33,304 nt of DNA from Apostichopus parvimensis. Lineage: Eukaryota > Echinodermata > Holothuroidea > Aspidochirotida > Stichopodidae. Position numbers and translations under genes: made by a program. Location of the stretch: the NCBI GenBank assembly GCA_000934455.1, contig KN896287.1:1-33304 (forward strand), read 5' to 3'. Shown here one piece after another: positions 12,841 through 24,121 of the stretch. The notes below the pieces were generated by a model. It was not told the origin of the DNA and made no database searches. It saw nothing but the letters and a program-made list of their open reading frames with translations. Each line of letters begins with the position of its first letter. Within the stretch, counting starts at the first letter, position 1.

Positions 12841-13555
12841 TACTACATCTATAGCATTCTCACCATGGGTTTAGCTAGCACTAACCAAATTTGATTGAAT
12901 AGGGCAGCAGACACTGAAGTATTGTTGATATTTCAATACAAACCAATCTAAACTATATACATGTTTCTCAGTACAGTCAATCACAAAAAGAACAATAAAG
13001 AATTAACAAAGAGAGTTAAATGCACTAAAAAGACAATGCTGATTTGAGTGGGCCAAAGATACCTTTTGGCATAAAAATGAAGCTTCATTAGAAGGCAATT
13101 TTATTAACTATATCCAATTGTGCACTCCATTGAACTTTACAGTTTTTGTGCTAAAGAGAGGCTTTCTGTAATGCAAAGCGAACAAAACACAAAAAGAAAC
13201 AATGGACACAAAGAGATCATCGCTGAAGATACCGACGCACAATAAGCGATACGCCTACGATGGCGCTATACAAAGAACCATATCATTACCAGGGGTGTAT
13301 GGCAATATTATACAGAGCACGCAATATGAAGTCAAGCGAATCAGAACTATCTTTACTTACCAAAGAAATTGTAAAAGTCAAAATGGAAGACAATTTATTT
13401 CTTCCCACACAGTACGAAAATATATTGTTACCGATTCTGTTCACACGTGAAATTGACAAACGGCCCACCCAATGACAGAAACAATTGGTGACAATTGAAA
13501 AGATCCTCCCTCTCGAATGAACACAAATCCTGTTAATAGCAGTCTAATTATAAAT

Positions 13556-13604
13556 CTTTTCTTTTCTATTCTTTTCTAAGTTTCTTTCTTTTCATTTCTT
13601 TTTG
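13556..13604. repeat. pyrimidine-rich low-complexity tract
   Basis: About 50 bases made of CTTTT and TTTCTTT-type words on the plus strand with few purines. On the minus strand it reads as a purine tract. A simple low-complexity repeat. Confidence 0.65.
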
Positions 13605-14803
13605 TTTTGCACCTCCAATGAAGAATGTAATGGATGTGTGAAACGTGGATGGCCAGAGTAGTACACACAGTCCTCAATTCCAAACAGGTAGTTGAAGATT
13701 TCTAATGTCCAAAAATATTAAGTTTGGGACATTCTGTCACTTTAAGTGAGCTTAAAATAGCTCTGTGATATTTAAAACAGCCTATCATCCTACCCTATTC
13801 TGGTCAGACTTTCTTCTTTGTATCCCTTATGCAAAACTTTCCTTGGTTACAGTCCTTTGCTGCTCAGTGAGTCTGCAATCCCTAGCAACCTTAGCACTTA
13901 CCTGTCTAGCCATATCATAGCATTTAATAAGCTACCAAACCAGTACCCTTTAATGACTTCAAGAGACATCAAATCCCAGTATGGAGTCTGATAAAAATGA
14001 CTGTTGCTAAGGTTCAGTAGCCTTGGCAAATGCCTAGCAATAGTCTGATTAGAATGAGTAATAGCTTGTAACATTAAACACAAAATCAAGCCATAAACAA
14101 ACCACATCAAATGGGGAGAGAAAACAACAGAGTTATAGTATTCTCGTGTTTGGGCTCAAAATGTCCGTTATTCAAAACCTGCATCTTTCCGGACCAGAAT
14201 CTTGAGGCAGAACTGTACTGTCTAAAGGTCAGACAAATTTGGTCCCAAATTTCAGCATGATAAAGAAAAAATAGGCTATAGAAATTTTCAAAATTTGTCC
14301 TTTTCCATAGGTTCTGCTTCTTGACAGATATGCAGAATTGTTAACAATCCACAATTACATGCCTTAGTGTGGAGAACAACATTTAATATATTATACTGAC
14401 ATTTACTGTATATACTACAGCACATCAGATAACTCTTGGTTGATAGTGAGCAATATGAAAATGTATCATGTAATAAAAGTAATAAATAAACTAAAGACTT
14501 AGCAGTAAAATGTGTGTCCAAATTTGGTCACAGGTGAACATGATGTGAATTTCTAGCGTATTTTGGGGCAATTCCGATAACCTGCCAGGGAATTACTTGG
14601 TACATTCAAAGTTTGCATGGCATTTCGGAAGATATCCCAAAACTTCAATACGGTCCTAAAATTTCAATACCCTTAATTTTGAATACAATGTAGTTACTGT
14701 GTAGAAAACTGCAATACATCTTTATACAGTTTGTAGGGCAACTTGAACATTTTTTGCAAAGCATTTTGTGATGTGATTAGTGTGGATAAGTATTGCCTGC
14801 CTT

Positions 14804-14830
14804 CAATGTTAATTCAATGTTAATTCAATA
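14804..14830. repeat. short tandem duplication of TTCAATGTTAA
   Basis: An 11-12-bp unit (TTCAATGTTAA) occurs twice in direct succession, with a third partial copy (TTCAATACTAA). It looks like recent slippage in AT-rich DNA. Confidence 0.7.
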
Positions 14831-15987
14831 CTAACTCTGTACATGTATGTTAATGTATGCTTATCTACAGTAGTTCTACTAAATTGATTTTTAATAGTAA
14901 TCAATGATACATCATGATTTACAATCAAGAGCTAATGTATACAGGTGTACAGTAATACAAATTTGACGGTACTTAAAACCAAGTGTCAACTTAACTCTGA
15001 AATTGAGTAGAAATTGGGTTAAATTTATAGTTTCACAAATACTGTGATGAACCTAAAAAAGAGTAAAATGTCCAAGAATTTTCAACAAATCCTCTTAAGT
15101 ATTTAAAATTTGAGATTTGCAAGAAAAGTTTGGGTTTAAATTTTCGGATTACAATTTTGCAAGAATTTCACCTTTTATCTTCTTTCCAAGATATCCATCT
15201 TTATTCGACATTTGCTGTCCAATAACAATACAAAAATGTTTTACAGACTATTGTTACTACTATCCAAAAGGGGTTTGTTTGTCAGCTTTACCGACTTTGT
15301 GGGAAACTTGCAAAACTGTTTACACATTTTCCTTTCTGACATCTATTTATAGTTTTTCTCCTTCGTTTTCCTTTTCTTCAAATATTTCGTTTGCTGATAC
15401 AAAAAGTTGTCAATACAAAAAGTGTCTTCTTCAAATGATAAAAGTTTGAAGAAAAACAAAATTTAGAGCATTGTCATGGTATCTGTTGAAAAAGGTGCTG
15501 AAATAGGTAAGCTAGGATTGTTTTCATTTTAGGTATGTACCTCCATCAAGATGGAAGAAGTTGGGTTTTTAGGGCAAACCGTTCCAATTTATTTGAATAA
15601 CAAAAGCAAATCCTTCTTGGATTACTAAAGCAAGGTGGAATACACAATGACGCCCCGAGACACAAGAGACTCTGGTCTCAAAGATCCGAGGTGTGTAACC
15701 AAGCTCTCTGAAAAATTCAACACTTTCTCGAGATCTAGAAAGACAAAGATAACAGCCGCCCCGCTACGATACTGTAGGTAACTGTCTTCTTGTGTTAATT
15801 TACTCAGCCCGAGTGCTTGAATAGACGAGTGAGCAATATTTTATGTACACAAGTGAAGAGTTTAAACAAATGGTTACATAGCAATCTGTGGGTGGTTAGG
15901 TACCGCCGGACAGGTTAGTATCACCGAGGTGTGTAAAGTATTGTAACAGTTAAGTAATGGTGGGAGGAGGAGTCGAAATACCTCGTG

Positions 15988-16014
15988 AGAAGAAGACATC
16001 TTGTGTCTTCTTTT
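15988..16014. repeat. hairpin with 11-bp stem
   Basis: AGAAGAAGACA at 15988-15998 pairs with TGTCTTCTTTT at 16004-16014 (one G-T pair) around a five-base loop TCTTG; the inner eight pairs are perfect. It lies in a locally GC-richer stretch (about 15650-16010). No RNA family was recognised. Confidence 0.5.
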
Positions 16015-18096
16015 AGTTCAAGCTAAACTGACCAAAAATAAAAGGAGCTTTCTCAGATAATTTCACAAATTTTAACAATTTTGGATTTTTTTTTACTTAA
16101 AGTTAACTTTACAGTTTTCTTTGATGAAATTTTTTTCTTCTGAAAAAGTGCACATTCTAAACAAATATCTACAATATCTTTAAAAAAAAATGTTATCTTT
16201 TTAAAACCACATACACTTCCTGTCTACAATGACTCACTATGCAACCCTGTCTGACTATCTTCTCATGGAAATTCAATTTTTCTTTCCAGTACCTCCAAAA
16301 AACTAGCTCGTAAAACCTCTATCCCACATTATTATTTCGTTCAAATAATTTCTCACCTCAGCCATAAACTATGTCTTTCTAAAGGGTGTCGTAAAAGAAA
16401 AAAATTGAGAACCAGGACGGAAGAATGTTGTCCATTGGGCGGACAATGGTTTGAATCAACAAATGGACATGAAAATCATCACCTGCCACGGGCGATGTGG
16501 TTGGAAGGTTGGCATAACTTGGGGGATTACCATGCAGGATGGTATAACCAAAAAGAGAAAATATGTGAAAGAAGTAAAAATGATCAATATTTTAATACAC
16601 ATGTTGTAGAAAGGAATTACACTTATTAAAATGCACATGATATATGCATACAAACAACTCCTCACTTTAAACCTGAGTTTAGCTATCTTGGGATTTGAAA
16701 CAAGAGCTGGAAAGGCTATTTAACAAACAAAAAAAGGACTTTCTTTTTAAAAAATTTTTTATGAATGAATGTATTTGTACAAACAACAAATTCTTCAACC
16801 AACCATCACCTTCCCAGAATTCAAGATTTTAATTAAAAATCGAAAATACAACATGTTTTCCGTAGCATATTTCTCACAATGCAAGGTACCAAGTGGCCCA
16901 AAATTAATTTACAAGATAACTGAATATGGTAATTTTGACTTTGGTAGAGGGAAAGTATGAGAAGCCGAAGAGCAGATGTTGGTAGGGATGATGGGGAAAT
17001 TAATCTAGTCACTACACAAGGTCAACAGAAGCAATTTTAAGCAAACTGAAAAACAATATACAGATTTTAAGATATAATATACTGTATACATTGAACATAT
17101 TCTTTGGCTGAGTAGTAAGTAGCTGTCTGTGTGGTGATAGATAAAAAAGTACCATACTATAAAGTATGATACCATCTATAAACTGAATAAAGAGAATTTG
17201 TCAACAGACAGTAAGTTATTGTGGGAGGCTGTGTCTTCTTTTGTTATACGCATCTATGGATTATTTGCCTGATAAACGAGCCAATTTAACATTTCTTACA
17301 TTACACTCACTGTACATAATACATGTTTCCAAGAGTTACATCATTTTACATCATGAGACGTGAGGTGACATGTACTTTTAGGGATCAGTTTTTAAGGCTT
17401 ATCAACTTTCAATTATTAGTGGGTTTTGGGGGGATGGGGTATAGGAAAGGATTATTTTTGTCTTTCAGAAGATTCTATTCAATTAATTCATACAAATTCA
17501 CATCATGCCCATGTTTATGCGCCTTTGATTTCTTTCTGAGTACATGTGTAATAGATTTTTTTCTACTTTCCTATGACCAGAGCCAATGAAAATTCCAGCA
17601 TACTTTTAACCCAGAGTACATATATTCCAGAACTGATAACAGTTTTGCCAGTCAAGGAAAAAGCAAAGTACATAGGTTCCCCAAGAAACAAGAATTTTTT
17701 TTTTAAATAAATATTAATTTATCACTTCTTCTGAGTTAGTAATAGTCACAGACATTTGTACAAACAGAACAAATCATGTAACAAAAATGTGTATATCCTG
17801 GACGATGTTAACTGTCAAACTATCCATAGTTGTACTCGATTTCAAAAACCTACAGGAAACAAACTTTGAATGTGAACTGCCTCTGGCTAGAAAATCTGTC
17901 AGGACTAAACCCCCATGAGGCTACCCATCATAGACAAGAGGACAGTGTGACAATGAACATCCAATTGTCATGCAAGCTCTTTACATCACATCAGAAAAAA
18001 ACATAAGACAGGAACCAACAGCTCTGTTGAGGGGAAAAAAATTATTCCTGTACTCTCATTGAATTTTGTGTAAAATAGGATTCCAACTCCTCCTCT

Positions 18097-18107
18097 CCCC
18101 CCCCCCC
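18097..18107. repeat. poly(C) homopolymer, 11 bases
   Basis: Run of 11 C on the plus strand, within a wider C/T-rich patch that continues TTCCCCC. Confidence 0.9.
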
Positions 18108-18704
18108 TTCCCCCAAGAAAATATGTCCTAACATCTACAACCAAAACAATGTTCAATTGCTATAGCAACCATACAAGAGCCATTGATTTTAAACCTGCCT
18201 TGTTGCTATGAGTTTTACTTTCTTAAAATTTCTTGCAGATAAATTCAAGTGAGGTACAGTTGTACTACAGAACAGAATTTAGCAGCACAAGCATAACATT
18301 TCATAGATCATGTATCACACACCAGATTTTCCTTGTTCTGAATAACCCATTGTCTTTACAATTCTTAATGTCACAAAGAAAACAGCAGAGGTCATAATGA
18401 CTGCCTTGAACCGATCATCACACCCAACAAAATTCTGCTTCGTGTAACGTTACACATACATTCTAGCCTGACAGTTTAATCTCGTAATCTTGCATTCAGG
18501 TGACCCAAATATACTTGAAGATAAAACATTCCCTCCGAGGAGAACGATATGTAATTTTCTTTCTTGTAGACTTAAAAGCCCTGTTTTCAAACATTGCATC
18601 CTTCAAAATATTTACTTAGAAAGCTTGTTCAATAAATTCAGTGATATTGTTTTGATATTTACAATAAAATATAATTAATTTACCCATAGCATTTGTCCAG
18701 GCAT

Positions 18705-18715
18705 GGGGGGGGGGG
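18705..18715. repeat. poly(G) homopolymer, 11 bases
   Basis: Run of 11 G on the plus strand, in orientation opposite to most other C/G runs here. Confidence 0.9.
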
Positions 18716-19383
18716 TTCAATTGCTGTGTTTTTTATAAAGTAAAAAATTTGATGACTAAATGCAGGTCAGACACCTGTGTAAACTGTAGGCAGTAAAGAC
18801 AACCATAAATACAGGCTGTGACAAGCAACAGGGACCTTTACAATCTTCAGATTACTGAATATTTTTCTTCAGTTCACAGTCTTTCACTATTTTGCCTGTG
18901 TTTGGAACTAACTTGCATTTTACAGACATGACACTAATTATGTTACATGATAACTTATTAATAACTAGAGCAGCAATCCTGCAGAACTTCAAAACACTTT
19001 TTAGACACTTGTCTTGAAGGCTAATGTTCCAAACAAATTGATGCCCTTTATTATCATCACGATATTAGATAGAGCAGAAAATGTCCTTGTCTTGAGGCAG
19101 TGGTGTGCTATACAACAAGCAATTCTCATAGGCCTAACCTACCATTAGTAATAGTAGGACAGGCCTGTATAACATGATAAATTATAATTAAAAATTGTTG
19201 TAAAAAATTCAAACTCCAGTAAATGGAATAAAAGTGCCAAATTAAATTAAAGGAATACGACTAGCCCTGCTGTGAACAAGATCTCAGGTTGATATGTGTA
19301 TGTGATATATGTTTTATACTCCACATTGTATTTTCACCAAAACTTTTATCAGTCTCCATCAATTTCCCTTGCTTATCACTGCA

Positions 19384-19394
19384 CCCCCCCCCCC
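19384..19394. repeat. poly(C) homopolymer, 11 bases
   Basis: Run of 11 C on the plus strand, followed by a C/T-rich patch to about 19425. Confidence 0.9.
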
Positions 19395-21465
19395 ACTCCC
19401 TCCCCTCCTCTACTCCATTCCACCCTCATCCCATCTGAATTATCACTCACTTCCTTGAACACTATTCCAAGAAGTTACATCAAAACACCTCATTTTTTAA
19501 TCAAAATCTGGAAATGAACCAAACTGAATGGCAACTTTTAATTTAAACAATTCCCACACAGCCATCCCTCAGTGCTAGGACTTGCACTATACCTCCACAC
19601 GATGACACAAAAACGGGCATGTTTTGACAGACACAGGGATGTTGTTCCAGCGTATTGTCCTATTCTTATGTAAATGAGGGGAACAATGGGCTACTGATTG
19701 CGGAGGGGAGTACGTGTGAAGGAAAGCAGCTTGTAGGTGTCTCAACGGGAGAATCAAAAATAACACCATGGGGGCTAATGATAGACCAGTTGTGGATTGC
19801 TGATAACATGTAATAGCACTTTGTTATAGGTTAGTACATGTATATCCTCAATATTATAAAATCCAGATACCCGGTGTACACAAGGTCAGCAAGCAATGTA
19901 ACATGTATTCCAAAGTGGTGGCAATGACCAGTAAACCTAAACCATTTGTCTTTCTTTAATGTACAAGTTTTCTGCATTAACTTTTAACCAAATAGTTTAC
20001 AGAAATTTTATCAAATACACCAAGTATTACCCACTTCAATCTATTGACAAAAACTGAGGCCTTTTTTCTATATTACTCCTAAAAATGAAGTTAGCGAATT
20101 ATAATAATTTACTTTCCATTATATAAATTTCATCCCTCTGGCACTCTTGTGATAGTTAACATAGATTCAAATGCCAAATACAAAATTGGCAATTTTTTTC
20201 ATAAAAAATTTCATCTTTTCTTCATTTATTGAAATGAGAGTGCATTTCACGACCACAATTCCTGGTAATGAACTTAATCGCAGATGAGATTAATGATGAT
20301 CAAAAAGCAGCAAATTTAACCAATTACAGTAAAAAAATTAATTCAAAAACAAAAGTTGCTTCAAATAGTAAAAGCTGGCATTTACTTTCCTCAAGAGCAG
20401 GTCAGGTCAGCAAAGTTAAATGATCAAATTGTCCAATAATTCTCTCGGCCGAGATACAGGTCTTTCAAACAATGCTAATATTCCAAACATGATTATAATA
20501 TGTAATTTGCAACCTAGATGTTGTGAATGTTCGTTCTAAAGCTACCAGAATGCCTACCGAGGTTGATGCCCTGTTCTACAAACATATTCGTTTCATTCTG
20601 TGCACAGCCACCAAAAGTACAGCTAAACCATATTTAATATTGTAACTTAAAGTGGCTCAACAATTTGATTTGGAATAGCTAAACATGGACTGGACATTAT
20701 AAGTACAGTTTACTTGTGTATGACGGAGGGTATGCAGTGTTAAATGGTTACCCTATGAGGTCACTATGGGTCATATCACCATAGAGATGAATGCAATACT
20801 GTAGAATCAAGTTTTAATAGTCAGGGTGGTATATTTTTGTAAATTACAAACTTACCATATACTGTACTACAACAGTTCACATGGACAGACTGAACGCAGG
20901 AAATCTTCTCATGATGTCTATTTTGCATAAATAGGTAATATTTAATCTTGTAAGTTTTTACATGATAAAAATGCAAGAAAAATCTTCCAATGCAAAATTG
21001 TAATATTGCACATGATATTATATGCACATGATTTTAATGCAAGCAGTTGTTTTTCGACACACATGAAACACTCGATGTAAAATGACTTTAAGCAAAATTC
21101 ACAAACCTCAAAATCTGCTTTGTAAAATAAGCAGAAATATATTAAATTATTCCCTACTGTACAGCTTAGATTACGAAAATGTAACACACAACAATCATTA
21201 CATCGACCGTCTGATTACACTTACAGTGTAAAAACATCAGGTTGAATGTAGACCATTATTTCATCAGTCATCTCTATACTAGACAAACACAGATGAATTT
21301 TAAGAGGAGGATCACAGTTCTAATTTTAAAAATCATTTCAGTCAAAATGTACATTAGATTGCTTTAATAGATACAATTCCCTGACTGAGGTCACATGACT
21401 CCTGTCTTTACCTATTTACTTGAGGTTTGTCAGGTTTTCCTCTTCTCTGCATCCGTGTGGCTCTT

Positions 21466-21482
21466 TGTCCCAGAATAAATCT
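21466..21482 (+). repeat. dispersed 17-bp repeat, copy 2
   Basis: Second copy of TGTCCCAGAATAAATCT, in the same orientation as the copy at 4056-4072. Sequence further out does not align by eye. Confidence 0.5.
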
Positions 21483-21950
21483 GAAATTTAATATGCTTCC
21501 CCACCGGCTGCTATCATGGTTTTCATTTTAAATTCCCAAAGTAAAGTTGTTATAAAAAAAGTGTTTATTTTCAAACATTTTCTTGATCCTTTTTTACATT
21601 TCACAGTCTTTCTTACTAGTTTGACTAGTAAAGTTTTCATTTTCATTAATGAATTATTTTGAAATTTTATGCTGTTTGCATATAATATAGGCCTTTGTAG
21701 ATAATACTACTTTTTAAGCAACAGAGACAGGGAGACAAAACACTGAGGATTTAATTCTCAAAAACATTAAGTAATCACTCAATCATTTACATATAAATTG
21801 ACTCTTTGAAACAGAAAGCCTGGAGAACATCAAAATTAGACTGGGTTCAAAGCTAAAATTGTATCCCCAAACCTCCTTGGTTTGGATTTACAAGCCCTGA
21901 ACGTCTCCACTTTTAATATTTGCACTTTCCCATCTATCCTAGCCTATTAT

Positions 21951-21973
21951 CTGGTAATGTTTTAACACTGCGC
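21951..21973 (+). repeat. dispersed 23-bp repeat, copy 2
   Basis: CTGGTAATGTTTTAACACTG followed by CGC; partner of 10979-11001. The ~15 bases before each copy also show loose similarity (CTA and CC-rich words). Confidence 0.5.
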
Positions 21974-22458
21974 CCCCATTGACCTTCCTCTGGGTCAACA
22001 CCCATCACCCCCCTCCACCCCTTCTGGATCTACTATTACTGAAGTAAAGAGCATTGCAAAGGTAACAATTTATTTCCTGAGGAATCATGTTTGTTTTGAC
22101 ATTATCCAGCTTTGAATTGAACTAGTGCTAAATTTGTTGATCAAATGCAACATGATTTTTTATACATAATATATGTCAAAATTTACTGTTGACAGGAATG
22201 TACGATACATTACATTAGAAAGGATCACACTTTTATTGTTATAAACAGGACAGACTGTTCAAAAGTTAACACATAATTGATACACACGGATCTGATGTTA
22301 GATCAAATATTTAAATATTTACGTTTTGTCGAATGACATCAAAATTTAACACTGTTCAGGCTTTGTTTGAATAAATCTAGTGGATTTGTTCCGATTTCAA
22401 TTTAATGTTTATTTGTAATTCAAACTAGATACACATAATTTCCATAGAACTACTGCAT

Positions 22459-22946
22459 ATCAAGTGAGACCTATATATCACTTTAAAGCTACAGAGCAAG
22501 TGAGGCCTATATACAGTACATCACTTAAAAATTACAGATCAAGTGAGACCTATGTATACATCACTTTAAAGTGACAGACCAAGTGAGACCTATATACATC
22601 ACTTAAAAAATTACAGATCAAGTGAGACCCATACATGTCACTTTAAAGTTACAGATCAAGTGAGGCCTAGGTATATAAATATATACATCACGTTAAAGTT
22701 ATCAAGTGAGACCTATGTACATCACTTTAAAGTTACATCTATACTTACTGTAACCGTACTTTCTGCAGATCAAGTGACACCTATATATACATCACTTCAA
22801 AGTTACAGATCAAGTGAGGCCTATACATACATCACTTTAAAGTTATCAAGTGAGGCCTCTATACATAACTTTAAAGTTACAGATCAAGTGAGGCCTATAT
22901 ATATCTGTACATCACTTTAAAGTTACATCTATACCTAACTGTACTT
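22459..22946. repeat. 11-copy ~40-bp tandem repeat with NK2-like core
   Basis: Eleven units begin at CAAGTGA at 22461, 22497, 22540, 22580, 22619, 22657, 22703, 22771, 22811, 22847 and 22885 (spacing 36-46, once 68). The unit is roughly ATCAAGTGAGRCCTATAT, ACATCACTTTAAAG, TTACAG. Units 7 and 11 carry the same extra tail (ACATCTATAC then an ACTGTA-type segment), implying a higher-order unit. Nine copies contain TCAAGTG, the NK2-class homeodomain consensus. Nine also retain TCACTT, the reverse complement of AAGTGA, so each can fold into a 6-bp hairpin. The 86-codon plus-strand frame across it is a repeat translation. Confidence 0.9.
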
Positions 22947-23660
22947 CACCTGCTGTGAAGTTTCTCTCTCTCCTTTTTCTGCCCTTGTATTACGACCCCG
23001 CTCCTTTCCGCAGCAGCATATTTTGGGACTTTTGGGTTCAGTGTACTGTACATTAACCGCTAATTTTGAATATAAAAGGACATTTAAACACACATACTGT
23101 TTAGCTATGTATGTCTGGATACTGGTTATTATAAACTAGGCCAGTTTGATTTTCATACTAGTTTAGCAGGAATCCATATAATAAGATCAATCATGTAACT
23201 TAACAATGTGGTAAAAGATTTGTTGCAACAAAAGATGTAGAAATGAATAGGAGGGCTACTCGGTGTCTGATTTCAGACCGCTTGTCTTGCTGGTTCGGGT
23301 CTGGATGGAGATGACATGAAAGAAACCATAGGAAGAATAACTACCTCCGTAGATATGATAAGGTATGTATCCATCCATTCTAGGGCATGCTGTGCTTAAT
23401 GGGACGATCCCGTCATGGGATCCGAGGGGTATAGGGCATAAAATATGAATAGAGAACCCTACAAATCACACAAAATTAAAACCATCTGAGCATTGCAATC
23501 AACAACGTAGGTATCTCGATAGGGTGTACGTTGACATTTAAAATACCATAAATATTTGAAATCTAAGAATATCAACACACCAGTAATATTCTTTCAAAGA
23601 TTTGAAAACATACAGTTTTAGAATAAAGGTAGATGTCTAATTCCTTCTTTAAATTTTGTG

Positions 23661-23670
23661 CCCCCCCCCC
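23661..23670. repeat. poly(C) homopolymer, 10 bases
   Basis: Run of 10 C on the plus strand in AT-rich DNA. Confidence 0.9.
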
Positions 23671-23972
23671 TCCAAAGAAAATTACATTAATACGTGACTC
23701 ATGTTTAAGGTCACCGGGTCAGTCAAATGTTCCTCTCTTAGTAGCAATCTTGAAAGTAGGGCAGTGTTGTAGCACTTTTTAATAACCCCACAAAATCACG
23801 GCTTCAATGTTGCTTGTGTTGCTTCTGCTGTGAGCAGCAAACTTTTCTTGTTTCAAAACAAAACATAATCGATACTATTGATAGAACTGATTAAATCTGA
23901 TATTTTAAGACATGTATTAGACATTGCAAATTGATCAAACTATTTGTATTCTGATATCATCTTTAACAAAGT

Positions 23973-24121
23973 ACCATCAAGAACCATCAAAAGTGTGATT
24001 CAAAATTTATGATCAATAGTTGTATAATTCATGATCAAAGTGTGATTTAAAATAGTCACATTGTAATTTGATCGTAATAGTATGATCAATAGCATGATTA
24101 ATAGTATGATTCAAGTATGAG
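23973..24121. repeat. degenerate short tandem repeats (ACCATCAA and TATGATCAATAG)
   Basis: It begins with a 10-bp tandem pair ending ACCATCAA. Two ~46-bp related blocks follow, each with AAGTGTGATT(C/T)AAAAT and ATGATCAA. It ends with about four units of TATGATCAATAG or close variants. The pattern is that of an old, diverging minisatellite. Confidence 0.65.

Larger units (their letters stand above)
12841..18096. other. non-coding, no gene seen
   Basis: AT-rich DNA with several short open frames of unknown meaning: 13202-13475 (two overlapping frames), 15117-15449 (T-rich, TTG start) and 16405-16629. None has a recognisable domain. It also holds a pyrimidine-rich stretch (13556-13604), a small tandem duplication (14804-14830), a hairpin (15988-16014) and A/T homopolymers. 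A 52-codon minus-strand open stretch at about 15575-15735 follows a good acceptor-like TTTCTAG, but it is not cadherin-like and is not called as an exon. Confidence 0.45.
18108..22458. other. non-coding, no gene seen
   Basis: AT-rich DNA containing poly-G (18705-18715) and poly-C (19384-19394) runs, an overlapping AGGTCAGGTCA (about 20399-20409), the second halves of two dispersed repeats (21466-21482 and 21951-21973) and only short chance open frames. The ORFs near 20821-21187 (minus) are Cys/Phe/Ile-rich and show no domain. Confidence 0.5.

Noticed and set aside
15575..15735. 52-codon minus-strand open stretch after an acceptor-like TTTCTAG
   Set aside because: Not cadherin-like; in the phase required after the 27543 donor it stops after five codons; no donor support.
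15686..15936. 13-bp word CCGAGGTGTGTAA repeated 238 bp apart
   Set aside because: Several exact 13-mer repeats are expected by chance in 33 kb; flanks do not align.
18442..18455. Perfect 14-bp palindrome GTGTAACGTTACAC
   Set aside because: About two such palindromes are expected by chance in a window this long.
20399..20409. Overlapping nuclear-receptor half sites AGGTCAGGTCA
   Set aside because: The overlap is not a standard receptor spacing and a short match is expected by chance.
22660..22920. 86-codon plus-strand open frame with repeated ITLKLSSE-type words
   Set aside because: It lies wholly inside the 40-bp tandem array and begins at a non-ATG codon.
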